From Niastella sp966212235 (lineage in GTDB: Bacteria; Bacteroidota; Bacteroidia; Chitinophagales; Chitinophagaceae): a DNA stretch of 64,000 nucleotides. Under the pieces are notes generated by a model that saw only the letters and a list, made by a program, of their open reading frames with translations, did not search any database and was not told the origin of the DNA. The stretch covers positions 62,001 to 126,000 of the forward strand of contig CBIHPP010000017.1 in NCBI GenBank assembly GCA_966212235.1, read 5' to 3'. Made by a program: the position numbers and the translations under genes. This document shows positions 8,187 through 17,983 of the stretch, piece by piece. Every line of letters starts with the position of its first letter. Position 1 is the stretch's first letter.

Positions 8187-11100
8187 ATGAAAGATTTCCT
8201 TTATGGCTATGCCCGCTGCTGGCGGGCTGGTAGCCATGCCCAAAAGCTTATGAGCATGAAACTAACGATTGCATTGATGTTATTCACAAGTGTGCAGGTG
8301 TTTGCTGTGGGCAGTGATGCCCAAACAGTGACCATCTCCAAAAAAAATATCCCGCTACAGGAGGTATTCAGGCAGATCAACCGGCAAACAGGCCTTGATT
8401 TTGTCTATGACATGAAGGTCGTTCAGCGCGCGGGAAAAATCGACCTGAATGTAAAGAATATGGCTGTGGGGGAAGTATTGGAATTGTGTTTTGCCAACCA
8501 GCCGTTTACGTTTATCCGGTTAGGGGAAACGATCGTCATAAAGGAAAAAGTGCCTGAACCTGATAAAACGGCATCGCCGCCTTCACCGCCTGTTAAAATT
8601 AAGGGAACAATTAAAAGTGAGCGGGGCGAGCCTTTGGCTTCCGTAACTGTTTCCAATAAAGCGAAGGGTAAAACGGTGGCCAGCAATGAAAATGGTGAAT
8701 TTGAAATAGATGCAGAACCGGGCGATGTGCTTGAGTTCTCTTCCGTTAGCTACGCTACCAAACAGGTTACGGTTTCATCTGCCACAGCGATCATCAATGT
8801 TTCAATGGCTATTTCCGTAGTTGAAAATGAAGTAGTGGTAGTAGGTTATGGAGTCCAAAGACGCAGTGATTTGACCGGTTCTATAAGTACCCTTTCTGCC
8901 AAAGCCTATAAAGACCAGCCGGTAGTGAACGCTTCATCTGCCTTGCAGGGCAGGGTAGCGGGTGTAGCCGTTACCAATAATTCCGGAGCGCCGGGTGGTG
9001 GCGTTAAAATTCGCATCCGTGGCGCCAACTCCGTGAATGCCAGTAACGACCCATTGTATGTTGTTGACGGTATTGCCCTCAGCAGCAATGGGCTGGCCGA
9101 CATCAATGTGAATGATATTGAATCCATGGAAGTGCTGAAAGATGCTTCTGCCACCGCTGTGTACGGCTCAAGAGGCGCCAATGGCGTAATTCTCATTACC
9201 ACAAAGAGCGGCAAAAGCGGCATACCCAAAATTGAGTATAATGGTTTTGCCAGCTTTAACAAACCGATGAAAAAATATAAGCTGATGGATGCGGTGACCT
9301 ATGCAAACGTCGCCAATCTAACGGCCGGGGCCACCGTATTTCCTGATCCGCAATCGTATGCAGGGCAAACGACCGACTGGCAAAGTATGATCTTCGATAA
9401 CTCGGTTACGCAAAGCCATCAACTGTCTGTATCGGGTGGAACGGAAAATGCGAAATACTATGTGTCTGGCTTTTATATAAACCAGGAAGGCTTACTGGCT
9501 AATAGCAGCCAGAAAAAATTTGGTGTTCGTTCCAACATAGATCTGAAATTGAGCAAGCGGCTGAATTTCGGTATTAACGTGTATGCCGGCCGTATTAATT
9601 CGCACAATAATGGCGACTTCGGCGGCAAAGGTAACCCCGTTAGCAGCGCGCTTACCTGGGCGCCAACTGAACCGGTGTATGATGCGCCCGGCCAGTATAA
9701 CCGCTTTGGTATTTCGCCCATATGGGGAAATCCGTACATGACCATTATGGAGCGGGACGGAGATAATTTTTCCAATGTGGGCATCTTCAACGGAAAACTG
9801 AAATATTCCATTACCGACTGGCTTACGTTGAGCATCAATGCCGGTCTGGATATGCAATTGGCGAGGGGTGCTTATGTGAATAATGACTGGATCAGTCCGG
9901 GTAATCATGGATCGGGACAAAACTCCGCTGAAAAATATACTTATCAAAACAGCAACGTCCTTACGTTTCATAAAACATTTGGCAAACACAGCCTCACCGG
10001 TACTGCATTGATGGAAGCCACTTCCAATAAAGTCTATAACTTCAGCGCATCAGGGACCGGACTGGCTTCTTTATCGAACGGCTATTACAACCTGGGGTTG
10101 AACGCTTCTCAGGGCATTTCGTCGGGCTACAGCAACTGGTCGCTTTTGTCATACATGGGTCGTGCAGCGTATAGCTATAATGATAAATACCTGTTGACAG
10201 CAACCATAAGAAGAGACGGGTCTTCCAAATTCCAGGGTAATAACAAGTGGGGTAATTTCCCGTCATTCAGTTTCGGCTGGAAATTATCCAATGAAAGATT
10301 TATTGAAGACCTGGGCATTTTTTCCAATCTTAAGTTCAGGGCCGGCTGGGGAATTACCGGAAACCAGGCAGTGGACCCATACAGCACGCTTGGCCTGCTG
10401 ACACCCGGCATTTATTCTTATGGCACAGCCACAACATCCCCCGCTTACACTTTAGGTAACCCGGCCACACCCGATGTAAAATGGGAAACATCGAAGCAAA
10501 CGAATGTCGGGCTCGATGCAAGTGTGTTAGGGAACAGGCTGAATGTTAGTGTGGATTATTATAACAAGAACACCAGTGATCTGCTACTCTCTACCAGGAT
10601 CGCCAATTATGACGGCGGCGGCACATTCCTGAAAAATATCGGTAAAGTAAATAACAGAGGCTGGGAAATAGTGATTGACGGAACGCCTTTTAAAAGCAGT
10701 GATCTCACCTGGTCTGCGTCCTTTAACGCTTCATTCAACCAGAATAAAGTGATGAGCCTTGGCGCCGACTCCATGCTGGAGCGACCGGTTATTGGTGGCG
10801 GACTAATTACAAACAGTATACAGGTAGTAAAGGTAGGACAGCCGCTGGGCGCCTTTTACCTGATCCCCTGGGAAGGTGTTTACCAGGCTGATAAAGCAAA
10901 TTATAAAGCCGGTGACGCCATGTATACAGATGTAAGCGGTAACAACTCCATCGGATTTGAAGATCGCGTGATCTCCGGAACAGCTACCCCAAAAATGCAA
11001 TGGGGCTTTAATAATTCGGTTTCCTATAAGGATTTTGAGTTGAACGTGTTTATCCAGGGCGCACATGGCAATAAAGTATTCAATGCTACATACGCCGCTA

Positions 11101-11483
11101 CCGCTGTGCCTACCAGTGATGTAAAATTCATTAATCTTGCCGACGCTGCCAATTACTGGACGCCTTCAAATACCGGTTCTACCTGGGCAAACCCTGCCAG
11201 CAAAAATAAAAGCTGGGTTGAGAGCACCCAATTTTTGCAGAATGCAGGTTATGTGCGTTTGAAGAATGTGAGCCTTTCCTATCAGCTCAGTCAAAAATGG
11301 TTGAAGCTGGCTTCAGCAAAGCTCTTTATCAGCGCACAAAATCTGGCCACCATTACCAAATACAAAGGCTTTGACCCGGAAGCTACTTCTACTTTGGCAG
11401 GCAGCGATACCGATGCCGGTATCGACCTCGGCGCTTATCCTTCTCCCAAAACAATTACCGTTGGTTTACAGGTTAAATTTTAA
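8187..11483 (+). CDS. SusC-type TonB-dependent receptor with STN signalling domain
   Basis: 1098 residues. After a signal peptide (helix about 24-45; methionines 22 and 24 are alternative starts) comes an STN domain (about 47-110, KNIPLQEVFRQINRQTGLDF). A carboxypeptidase-regulatory-like beta domain follows (about 130-210), then the plug (VVVGYGVQRRSDLTGSIS, DPLYVVDGIAL, VLKDASATAVYGSRGANGV) and a barrel ending in VGLQVKF. The STN domain passes the substrate-bound signal to FecR, so this receptor should control its own expression through the sigma/FecR genes upstream. A susD gene follows after 14 bases. No hydrolase is attached, so the imported glycan is unknown. Confidence 0.96.
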   Translation: MKDFLYGYARCWRAGSHAQKLMSMKLTIALMLFTSVQVFAVGSDAQTVTISKKNIPLQEVFRQINRQTGLDFVYDMKVVQRAGKIDLNVKNMAVGEVLELCFANQPFTFIRLGETIVIKEKVPEPDKTASPPSPPVKIKGTIKSERGEPLASVTVSNKAKGKTVASNENGEFEIDAEPGDVLEFSSVSYATKQVTVSSATAIINVSMAISVVENEVVVVGYGVQRRSDLTGSISTLSAKAYKDQPVVNASSALQGRVAGVAVTNNSGAPGGGVKIRIRGANSVNASNDPLYVVDGIALSSNGLADINVNDIESMEVLKDASATAVYGSRGANGVILITTKSGKSGIPKIEYNGFASFNKPMKKYKLMDAVTYANVANLTAGATVFPDPQSYAGQTTDWQSMIFDNSVTQSHQLSVSGGTENAKYYVSGFYINQEGLLANSSQKKFGVRSNIDLKLSKRLNFGINVYAGRINSHNNGDFGGKGNPVSSALTWAPTEPVYDAPGQYNRFGISPIWGNPYMTIMERDGDNFSNVGIFNGKLKYSITDWLTLSINAGLDMQLARGAYVNNDWISPGNHGSGQNSAEKYTYQNSNVLTFHKTFGKHSLTGTALMEATSNKVYNFSASGTGLASLSNGYYNLGLNASQGISSGYSNWSLLSYMGRAAYSYNDKYLLTATIRRDGSSKFQGNNKWGNFPSFSFGWKLSNERFIEDLGIFSNLKFRAGWGITGNQAVDPYSTLGLLTPGIYSYGTATTSPAYTLGNPATPDVKWETSKQTNVGLDASVLGNRLNVSVDYYNKNTSDLLLSTRIANYDGGGTFLKNIGKVNNRGWEIVIDGTPFKSSDLTWSASFNASFNQNKVMSLGADSMLERPVIGGGLITNSIQVVKVGQPLGAFYLIPWEGVYQADKANYKAGDAMYTDVSGNNSIGFEDRVISGTATPKMQWGFNNSVSYKDFELNVFIQGAHGNKVFNATYAATAVPTSDVKFINLADAANYWTPSNTGSTWANPASKNKSWVESTQFLQNAGYVRLKNVSLSYQLSQKWLKLASAKLFISAQNLATITKYKGFDPEATSTLAGSDTDAGIDLGAYPSPKTITVGLQVKF

Positions 11484-11497
11484 AACTGACTATTAAC

Positions 11498-12994
11498 ATG
11501 AAAACATTTAATAAATATAAATTAGGCTGGCTGGCGGTGGCGCTGTTTGCCATAGCCTGTAACAAAAGTTACCTCGAAGAAAAACCTGAAGGAAGTATTA
11601 CACCTATAAGTTTTTATAAAACGAACGAAGACCTTGAAATGGCAGAGGCTGCGTTGGCCCTGCAGCTCAATGGCGCTTTTAACACAGTGATTGGCGCCTA
11701 TTATGGCGGTGATGATATCACGTCAAAAAGAGCGGGCAATAAAATAGAATTTTCAGACTTTGATTGTTTTAATGCCAATGCATCGAACAGCAGGATGACG
11801 CCCTGGTGGAATTATTTTTATGCCACCGTAAAATCGGCGAATTCACTCTTGCAAAATTATACGAAGGCAACAGCCGCAACGGAAGAACAACGCAATAACG
11901 CTGCCGGCTATGCTTATTTTATGCGTGCGATCAGTTATTTCTATTTAACGAGAACATGGGGAGAAGTACCCATGCCAACGGAAGCGATGCCACTGGAGAA
12001 TCGTCCCAATGCAACAGTAACCGAAATTTATAATTTGATAGTAGGGGATCTGCAGAAAGCGGAAACCATGCTGCCTAATCATTGGAGCGGAAAATCAGTA
12101 CAGAATGGGACCGATATCATGGCTACAAAGGGTTCAGCAAAAGCCCTGTTGGCTAATGTGTATTTAACGATGGCCGGTTGGCCACTGAAGCAAACAGACA
12201 AGTATGCACTGGCCGCTGCGAAAGCAAAAGAAGTGATTGATGGAAAAGCAACCTGGGGGTATGACCTGATGACTGATTTTGCCGATATCTGGAAGATCAG
12301 GAACAAGTTCAATAAAGAGGCGGTGTTTGCCTGTTACTATGATAATGATATCCCGGCCTGGAGTTGGGAAAACGGGAACATGTGTGGGCCGAATCCTTTC
12401 TCACCCGATTATGAAGAAGGCGGCTGGGAAGATGGCTATGGCGAAATTGCATTCTATAATAAATTTCCTGCCGGGGCCAGGAAGAATGCTACTTACCAGG
12501 CAGCTTATTATGTAAAGAACGATCCCAATAATGTAGTTACCTGGCAGAATACATTACAAAAACATCCGTATTTCCTGAAATACCGCGATGATGAAAGCTA
12601 CGATTGGGCAACGCATAAGGCCAATGACTGGTGGGGCAGCGCCACTACGTTCATCATTCGTTATCCGGAAGTATTGTTGACCTATGCCGAAGCAAAAGCA
12701 ATGTCATCAGGTGTTGATGCCACTGCTTATACTGCCATCAACCAGGTTAGGCAAAGAGCTGGTTTGTCTGCTTTGCAGGCCGGGCTATCACAAACAGCCT
12801 TCAGGGATTCTGTAGTAGCAGAAAGGGGATGGGAATTTGCGGCAGAAGTTGGTATCAGGTGGTTCGACCTGGTAAGGACTGAAACCGTACAAAAGGCGAA
12901 TGCAGGCCGGAATGCGGGGGAAGCGTCGCTGATCAACCAACCCAGCGATGCGAACCATACTTATTATTGGGCGCCTTTCCCTGTTAATAAATAA
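11498..12994 (+). CDS. SusD/RagB-family lipoprotein
   Basis: 498 residues with a lipoprotein signal ending AIACNKS (Cys21). SusD marks include AAGYAYFMRAISYFYLTRTWG, the TKGSAKALLANVYLTMAGW helix pair, IIRYPEVLLTYAEAKAM and the C-terminal ERGWEFAAEVGIRWFDLVRTE motif. It is the surface lid for the SusC protein encoded immediately upstream and the last gene of this sigma/FecR-controlled unit, which ends at the strong hairpin at 13021-13048. Its length is at the short end of the family but complete. Confidence 0.95.
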   Translation: MKTFNKYKLGWLAVALFAIACNKSYLEEKPEGSITPISFYKTNEDLEMAEAALALQLNGAFNTVIGAYYGGDDITSKRAGNKIEFSDFDCFNANASNSRMTPWWNYFYATVKSANSLLQNYTKATAATEEQRNNAAGYAYFMRAISYFYLTRTWGEVPMPTEAMPLENRPNATVTEIYNLIVGDLQKAETMLPNHWSGKSVQNGTDIMATKGSAKALLANVYLTMAGWPLKQTDKYALAAAKAKEVIDGKATWGYDLMTDFADIWKIRNKFNKEAVFACYYDNDIPAWSWENGNMCGPNPFSPDYEEGGWEDGYGEIAFYNKFPAGARKNATYQAAYYVKNDPNNVVTWQNTLQKHPYFLKYRDDESYDWATHKANDWWGSATTFIIRYPEVLLTYAEAKAMSSGVDATAYTAINQVRQRAGLSALQAGLSQTAFRDSVVAERGWEFAAEVGIRWFDLVRTETVQKANAGRNAGEASLINQPSDANHTYYWAPFPVNK

Positions 12995-13020
12995 CAAATG
13001 TGGTTAGTTTAGCTAAAGCA

Positions 13021-13048
13021 ACGGGGCTGCAGGTGCAGCCCCGTTTTT
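13021..13048 (+). terminator. strong intrinsic terminator after susD
   Basis: A perfect ten-base stem (ACGGGGCTGC with GCAGCCCCGT), four-base loop AGGT and a TTTTT run. It closes the sigma-fecR-susC-susD unit. Confidence 0.92.
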
Positions 13049-13150
13049 CGTAGAGCGTTCACCCGGCTCATTTTGTCGCCTTTGTTCTATTTTAGTTTTA
13101 TCGGTATAAGTAGTTTTATGCCCTAAACAAAAACATAAAAAAGAACGACA

Positions 13151-13588
13151 ATGAAAAACAGCAGCATTTATCCCTGCCTGTGGTTTGACGGACAAGCCAA
13201 AGCAGCAGCAGACCATTATTGCAGCATTTTCCCAAATTCAAAAATCACTTCCGAAAACCCAATGGTAGTTAATTTTGAACTGAACGGAAACAAATTTATG
13301 GGACTAAATGGCGGGCCGCAATACAGGTTTTCGCCCGCAAACTCTTATGTTATCCCCTGCGAAACTCAGCAGGAAATAGACCATTATTGGGAAAAATTGG
13401 GCGAAGGTGGGGTTTATAATCAATGCGGCTGGCTTGATGATAAATATGGTGTGTCCTGGCAAATTGTACCTGCTGTATTAGGAGAATTAATGTCCGACCC
13501 CAACAAAGCGCCAAAAGTTATAGATGCATTTATGAAAATGACAAAGTTTGATATTGAAACTTTGCATCAAGCTTCACGCAGGGTGTGA
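13151..13588 (+). CDS. VOC-superfamily PhnB-like protein
   Basis: 145 residues with the start SSIYPCLWFDGQAKAAADHY and the ending GWLDDKYGVSWQIVP. This is the pattern of the PhnB/3-demethylubiquinone methyltransferase-like branch of the vicinal oxygen chelate superfamily. Members fold as paired beta-alpha-beta-beta-beta units, and their reaction is usually unknown. The 3' end overlaps the convergent AraC-type gene by 15 bases (13574-13588). A second PhnB-like gene lies at 14662. A role in small-molecule modification or resistance is only a guess. Confidence 0.82.
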   Translation: MKNSSIYPCLWFDGQAKAAADHYCSIFPNSKITSENPMVVNFELNGNKFMGLNGGPQYRFSPANSYVIPCETQQEIDHYWEKLGEGGVYNQCGWLDDKYGVSWQIVPAVLGELMSDPNKAPKVIDAFMKMTKFDIETLHQASRRV

Positions 13589-14551
13589 ATTATTATATTT
13601 ATTCTTATACTCAACGGGCGTTAAGCCGGTGACTTTATGGAATACTTCGCGAAAAGCATTTAAATCTGTGTACCCTACATCAAACATTACTTCATTGGCT
13701 GTTTTTCGACCAGCTTCGAGCTGCTTTTTAGCGACTTCTATTTTTACTCTTTGAATATATTCAATGATGGAATTATGCGTTGCGTTTCTAAACCGCCTTT
13801 CAAACGTTCTTCTGGCAATGTTTACCTTGCCTGCTAACGATTCTACTGTAAATTTTTCTGCATAATTTAATTCTATAAATTCCTGTATAAATAAGACCTC
13901 TTTATCGTCATGCTCTTTTTGCCCATTGAAAATGGCAAATTGCGATTGACTGTTTCTGCTTATATCCAGGGAGAAATATTTTGATGCCCAAATGGCTGTC
14001 GATTTATCCGTATACTTTTCAATAAGGTGTAAAAGTAAATTCCAATAGGAAGTAGAGCCGCCACTTGTATAAATACCATTCTGTTCAGTAATGATCTTAT
14101 CGTCCACCAATTTGACAGATGGGAAATAGGCTCGAAACTCATTGGCATATTGCCAGTGAGTGGCGCAATATTTATCTTTTAACAATCCTGTTGAAGCTAA
14201 TAAAAAAGATCCGGTGCAGAGGCTTGCCACTTCTGAGCCCAGCAGGTAATTCTTAATAATCCAGGGATTGAATTTTAGATTAAAAATAAGAAGCGGAATA
14301 ATTTCTTCGTTTATTGACGGAATGATTATCAAATCGGGTTTTTCAATTTCCTGGATCAAAGCATCCGCCTTTATCATATAGTGGCCATGCGCCAGAGCAG
14401 TTTCTCTTGTCAATCCCACAAGTTTAACATTGAATAGTGGGCTGCCGCCTTGCTGATGGAGGTACTCATTTACTTTTGAAAACAGGTACCTGGCATCTTC
14501 AACGGAAGAAATAAGAGCTTCGTGAGGGATGATAATTGAAACTTCTTTCAT
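13574..14551 (-). CDS. GlxA-type AraC-family transcriptional regulator
   Basis: 325 residues. The N-terminal two thirds form a DJ-1/PfpI-like class I glutamine amidotransferase domain (VSIIIPHEALISSVEDARYL; the elbow SEVASLCTGSFLLA keeps the cysteine). The C-terminus carries a double helix-turn-helix AraC domain (about 215-318, SLAGKVNIARRTFERRFRNA and ANEVMFDVGYTDLNAFREVF). In this family the PfpI-like part is regulatory, not enzymatic. It is encoded divergently from the VOC gene at 14662 and overlaps the VOC gene at 13151 tail to tail. Control of one or both VOC genes is a reasonable inference. Confidence 0.9.
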   Translation of the reverse strand: MKEVSIIIPHEALISSVEDARYLFSKVNEYLHQQGGSPLFNVKLVGLTRETALAHGHYMIKADALIQEIEKPDLIIIPSINEEIIPLLIFNLKFNPWIIKNYLLGSEVASLCTGSFLLASTGLLKDKYCATHWQYANEFRAYFPSVKLVDDKIITEQNGIYTSGGSTSYWNLLLHLIEKYTDKSTAIWASKYFSLDISRNSQSQFAIFNGQKEHDDKEVLFIQEFIELNYAEKFTVESLAGKVNIARRTFERRFRNATHNSIIEYIQRVKIEVAKKQLEAGRKTANEVMFDVGYTDLNAFREVFHKVTGLTPVEYKNKYNNSHPA

Positions 14552-14661
14552 AGGGCAAATATAAATACACCTGGCGCAATCGCCATGTTACTTTGTCGTA
14601 TTTACATGCTATGGAATGGAGATGCCGCATATATCTTTGTGATTCAATCAATAATTATAAT

Positions 14662-15096
14662 ATGATAGCGATTAATCCTTATTTAAACTTTGCAGGCGAC
14701 ACAGAAAAGGCAATGCAATTTTACAAATCAATTTTCGGCGGTGAATTCGATTTGATCCAAAAATTTAAAGACATGCCGGGTGGAGATAGAATTACGGATA
14801 GCGAACAGCAGAAAGTAATGCACATGTCGTTACCAATTGGCAAAAACAATCATTTGCTGGCATCAGACACCCTGGAATCCATGGGGCAAGAATTAAATGT
14901 TGGCAATAATTTCACGCTTACGGTAATTGCTGAATCAGAAAAAGAGGCCGATAAGATTTTCAATTCGTTGTCTAAGGGAGGGCAAATTACAATGGCAATG
15001 AATAAAGCTTTTTGGGGCGCTTATGTAGGTATGCTTACGGACAAGTTTGGAATACAATGGATGATAAGTTTTGATGCCGCCAGTAGAAAACAATAA
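14662..15096 (+). CDS. VOC-superfamily PhnB-like protein
   Basis: 144 residues starting MIAINPYLNFAGDTEKAMQF, the characteristic opening of PhnB-like VOC proteins, and ending MLTDKFGIQWMISFD. An upstream in-frame ATG at 14593 would add 23 residues (CRIYLCDSINNYN) that do not belong to the family, so the start at 14662 is preferred. It is transcribed divergently from the AraC-type regulator and followed by a DUF1579-like and a DoxX-like gene on the same strand. The substrate is unknown. Confidence 0.85.
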   Translation: MIAINPYLNFAGDTEKAMQFYKSIFGGEFDLIQKFKDMPGGDRITDSEQQKVMHMSLPIGKNNHLLASDTLESMGQELNVGNNFTLTVIAESEKEADKIFNSLSKGGQITMAMNKAFWGAYVGMLTDKFGIQWMISFDAASRKQ

Positions 15097-15135
15097 AAGA
15101 AAAAAATAGCAACTAACATTTAAAAACCAGACGAA

Positions 15136-15750
15136 ATGAACAACCGCTTTTTTGTTCGCATTTCAGGTGTAAAACTATTTTGCTCCACAGGGCTACTGTT
15201 TCTAATATTTTCCTCGCTTCAGATACAAGCGCAGGATAACAAAAAGCAGGAACCAACTAAAGAAGACCTCAGGCTGAACCGGCTTAGCGGTACATTTATG
15301 AAAGCTGACGGAAAACCAGGCCCCGAACACAAAAAACTGGAGCGACTTATCGGCCGCTGGATAAATGAAGGGCAGACCGTTGCAACTACCAACTCACCCG
15401 CCTTGCAAATTGTAACAAGCGATGTTTACGAATGGGCGCCTGGTGGTTTTTTCGTTATTCATTATGCTTATGGCCGTGCCGGTAATGAGCATGGAGGTGC
15501 CGTAGAGATCATTGGATATGATCAGGAAAGCAAAACGTACAGGAACTACGCTTTTGACAGCCATGGTATTTTGACCCAGGAAGTTCTAAAGCTTGACAAA
15601 GACTCACTCTCATCACTTGGAAAGTATACACGCTGCTTTGCCGTTTTTAGTGACAACGATAAAATCCTGACTGCTCACCATGAGCGCTCGGAAGACGGTG
15701 GTAAATCATGGCAGCCGGCTATGGATGTGAGACTCATAAAGATCAACTGA
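15136..15750 (+). CDS. exported DUF1579-like protein
   Basis: 204 residues with a signal peptide (about 1-32, FCSTGLLFLIFSSLQIQAQ). The mature part contains HKKLERLIGRWINEGQTV, a beta-rich core (VYEWAPGGFFVIHYAYG, GAVEIIGYDQESKTYRNYAFDS) and ERSEDGGKSWQPAMDVRL. The pattern matches the DUF1579 and heterologous lipocalin-like families that measure a mass or energy-like scaffold; no catalytic residues are known. It lies 39 bases after the VOC gene and 36 before the DoxX-like gene, so the three may be cotranscribed. Function is unknown. Confidence 0.7.
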   Translation: MNNRFFVRISGVKLFCSTGLLFLIFSSLQIQAQDNKKQEPTKEDLRLNRLSGTFMKADGKPGPEHKKLERLIGRWINEGQTVATTNSPALQIVTSDVYEWAPGGFFVIHYAYGRAGNEHGGAVEIIGYDQESKTYRNYAFDSHGILTQEVLKLDKDSLSSLGKYTRCFAVFSDNDKILTAHHERSEDGGKSWQPAMDVRLIKIN

Positions 15751-15786
15751 TCCTAATTGAATTAGCCAAAAAAATAAATAGCAATT

Positions 15787-16161
15787 ATGAAGACAGCAAA
15801 AATTGTTTTTTGGACAACAACAGGTTTGCTCTTTTTAACACAAGGTTTAATGCCTGTTTTAACAACCAATGTTAATGATACGAAGGACGCAATGAGCCAT
15901 TTAGGTTACCCCATTTACTTTGTATTCATGTTAGCCATTTTTAAATTGCTTGGTGGGATTGCATTGATTGTTCCGCAAATTCCTCACCGGATAAAAGAGT
16001 GGGCTTATGCAGGTTTTGCTATTGATTTTATCGCGGCATTTGTGAGTATTACTATAATTGACGGAATGAATACAATTACGCTGTTTCCATTGGTAGCCTT
16101 AATAATTTTAATAACCTCATACTGGAGTTATTATAAAATAATTAAATCACGCGAGGCATAG
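15787..16161 (+). CDS. DoxX-like four-helix membrane protein
   Basis: 124 residues with four predicted membrane helices (about 5-27, 46-66, 74-94 and 97-117). The segments MSHLGYPIYFVFMLAIFKLLGGIAL and VPQIPHRIKEWAYAGFAIDF match the DoxX_2/DoxX-like family. These are small inner-membrane proteins of unsettled role, sometimes linked to thiol or redox stress. It is the last gene before the hairpin at 16226. Confidence 0.82.
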   Translation: MKTAKIVFWTTTGLLFLTQGLMPVLTTNVNDTKDAMSHLGYPIYFVFMLAIFKLLGGIALIVPQIPHRIKEWAYAGFAIDFIAAFVSITIIDGMNTITLFPLVALIILITSYWSYYKIIKSREA

Positions 16162-16225
16162 GGAATGTTGATCACTCAGGCGTTGAACCTACAAGGTGAT
16201 TGAAGACAGTAAAAAGTTTTTAAAG

Positions 16226-16257
16226 AAAGCCGCAGAGCGTAAACACGCTGCGGCTTT
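16226..16257. terminator. bidirectional hairpin between convergent genes
   Basis: The arm AAAGCCGCAG(AG)CG pairs with CGCTGCGGCTTT with a two-base bulge; the ends are A-rich on the left and T-rich on the right. It can therefore serve both the DoxX-like gene and the minus-strand fucosidase gene. Confidence 0.7.
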
Positions 16258-16286
16258 AGACTGCTGTGTCATTCGTTGAAAATCGA

Positions 16287-17960
16287 TCATCCGGTAATGC
16301 CTGAAATTTTCAATGCAAAAGCATTGTCACAAGGTTTATTGTCCGGAAGCTTTACCCGCAAACCATCTGCACCCTGTTCCCATTGCAGTTGACCGTTATA
16401 CCCCAGTAAATTCACTTCCGTTACTTTTTTGTTATCAATCTGTGGCGAACCGGAGGCAAGGGACCTTACAAGCACCTGTTTATTTTCAGGCCATCCAAAA
16501 AAGGTGGCGTATAAAACATTGCCTTTTTGCGTAAACCTGAAATCTTCTGCCGTAAAATGCCGGGCCGATCCTTCATTGAAGCCCTGCCCGCTTAATGGTT
16601 TGGCATTGGCAATAGATGGGCCTTCGCCAAATACTTTCCATGGCCTTGTTGCGAATATAGCTTCGCTGTTAACGTCCATCCATTTACCAATATCCTGCAC
16701 TACGGCCAGTTCCTGTTCGTCTATGGTGCCATCGGCGCGAACCGGTATGTTCAGCAGCAGGTTGCCGTTTTTGCTTACTACATCTACCAACTGGTTCACC
16801 ACGTCGCGAACGCCTTTATATTCTTTGCGATCGTACACACGGCGATCGTAATGCCAGCCGCCAATACAGGTACAGGTTTGCCAGGGGAGGGGTTCTATAC
16901 TATTGCTGGAACCTTTTTCTATATCCCATACCATGCATTTACGTTGTTTTTCATCGAGTATCTTTCCATTTATTACGGCTTCCAGTTTCCCGTTCCTTTT
17001 AATGCTTTCGTTATACATGTGTGCCGCAATACGCAGACCGGCATCACTGATGGGCCATAAAGGCAATGCCGTATCATCAAAATATACGAGGTCGGGATGG
17101 TATTTATTGATGAGGTCAACCGTTCTGTTATAAAAGTTTTCACAGTATGCTTTATCCGGAACGTTAACGCCTTCACCCCAGTGCCATTGTTTGTGAATTG
17201 TATTAAGGTTTTCGCTACCAGCGCTAAGCGCATGGTTTTGCGCATACAATTGTTGCGGGTCCAAACCTTCCCACCAGGTGCCTTTGCCATCGGCTTTTGT
17301 TAATTTGCCATCATAGGGTACGCCGGCCATCGCACCGCTTTTATCGCTTCTTTGCGCTGTTTCGTACCACGACCAGGCATGCGCTGCGTGCACGCTAACG
17401 CCAAACCGCAATCCCTGTTTTTGGGCGGCCTTCGCCCATCCCCCGATGAGATCTTTTTTAGGTCCCATTTTAACGGAGTTCCACGGTTGGTAACGACTGT
17501 TGTAATTGTCGAAATTGTCGTGGTGATTGGCCATGGCTACAAAGTACTGTGCGCCTGATTTTTTATACAATGCTACCAGTTGATCAGGGTTCCATTTTTC
17601 AGCTTTCCATTGATGGATCACATCTTTGAACCCTAGTTTTGACGGATGTCCATATTTTTCGAGATGATATTTGTAATGGTCATTCCCTTCGGCGTACATA
17701 AATCTTGCGTACCAATCGCCATGTTCTGGCTCGCATTGTGCACCCCAGTGGGCCCACATACCGAATTTGGCATCGCGAAACCAGTCGGGCACGGCATATT
17801 TTTCAAGCGAATCCCAGGTGGGGTTAAATGGACCTTTTGCCATTTTTTCGCCAGGCACCCCGTATGTGTCAGCATACTGTGGTGGTGCGCCGAATGTTTT
17901 TGAAAGCCACCAGGCAGGTAATGTGGCTGCCATCCCTTTTATCAACTTCCGTCTATTCAT
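16287..17960 (-). CDS. GH29 alpha-L-fucosidase, exported
   Basis: 557 residues. The N-terminus NRRKLIKGMAATLPAWW is a Tat-like twin-arginine signal. The catalytic barrel begins at about residue 55 (VPDWFRDAKFGMWAHWGAQ, typical of family 29) and includes FVAMANHHDNFDNY. The likely nucleophile is Asp295 in PDLVYFDDTALP, and SKNGNLLLNIPVRADG marks the end of the barrel. A C-terminal beta domain follows. The enzyme removes alpha-linked L-fucose. It is the last gene of a minus-strand unit (sigma, fecR, susC, susD, GH29), with the susD stop 23 bases upstream, so fucosylated glycans are the probable substrate of that uptake system. Confidence 0.92.
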   Translation of the reverse strand: MNRRKLIKGMAATLPAWWLSKTFGAPPQYADTYGVPGEKMAKGPFNPTWDSLEKYAVPDWFRDAKFGMWAHWGAQCEPEHGDWYARFMYAEGNDHYKYHLEKYGHPSKLGFKDVIHQWKAEKWNPDQLVALYKKSGAQYFVAMANHHDNFDNYNSRYQPWNSVKMGPKKDLIGGWAKAAQKQGLRFGVSVHAAHAWSWYETAQRSDKSGAMAGVPYDGKLTKADGKGTWWEGLDPQQLYAQNHALSAGSENLNTIHKQWHWGEGVNVPDKAYCENFYNRTVDLINKYHPDLVYFDDTALPLWPISDAGLRIAAHMYNESIKRNGKLEAVINGKILDEKQRKCMVWDIEKGSSNSIEPLPWQTCTCIGGWHYDRRVYDRKEYKGVRDVVNQLVDVVSKNGNLLLNIPVRADGTIDEQELAVVQDIGKWMDVNSEAIFATRPWKVFGEGPSIANAKPLSGQGFNEGSARHFTAEDFRFTQKGNVLYATFFGWPENKQVLVRSLASGSPQIDNKKVTEVNLLGYNGQLQWEQGADGLRVKLPDNKPCDNAFALKISGITG

Positions 17961-17983
17961 ATGTTAGTTGTTTTTACCTAAAC

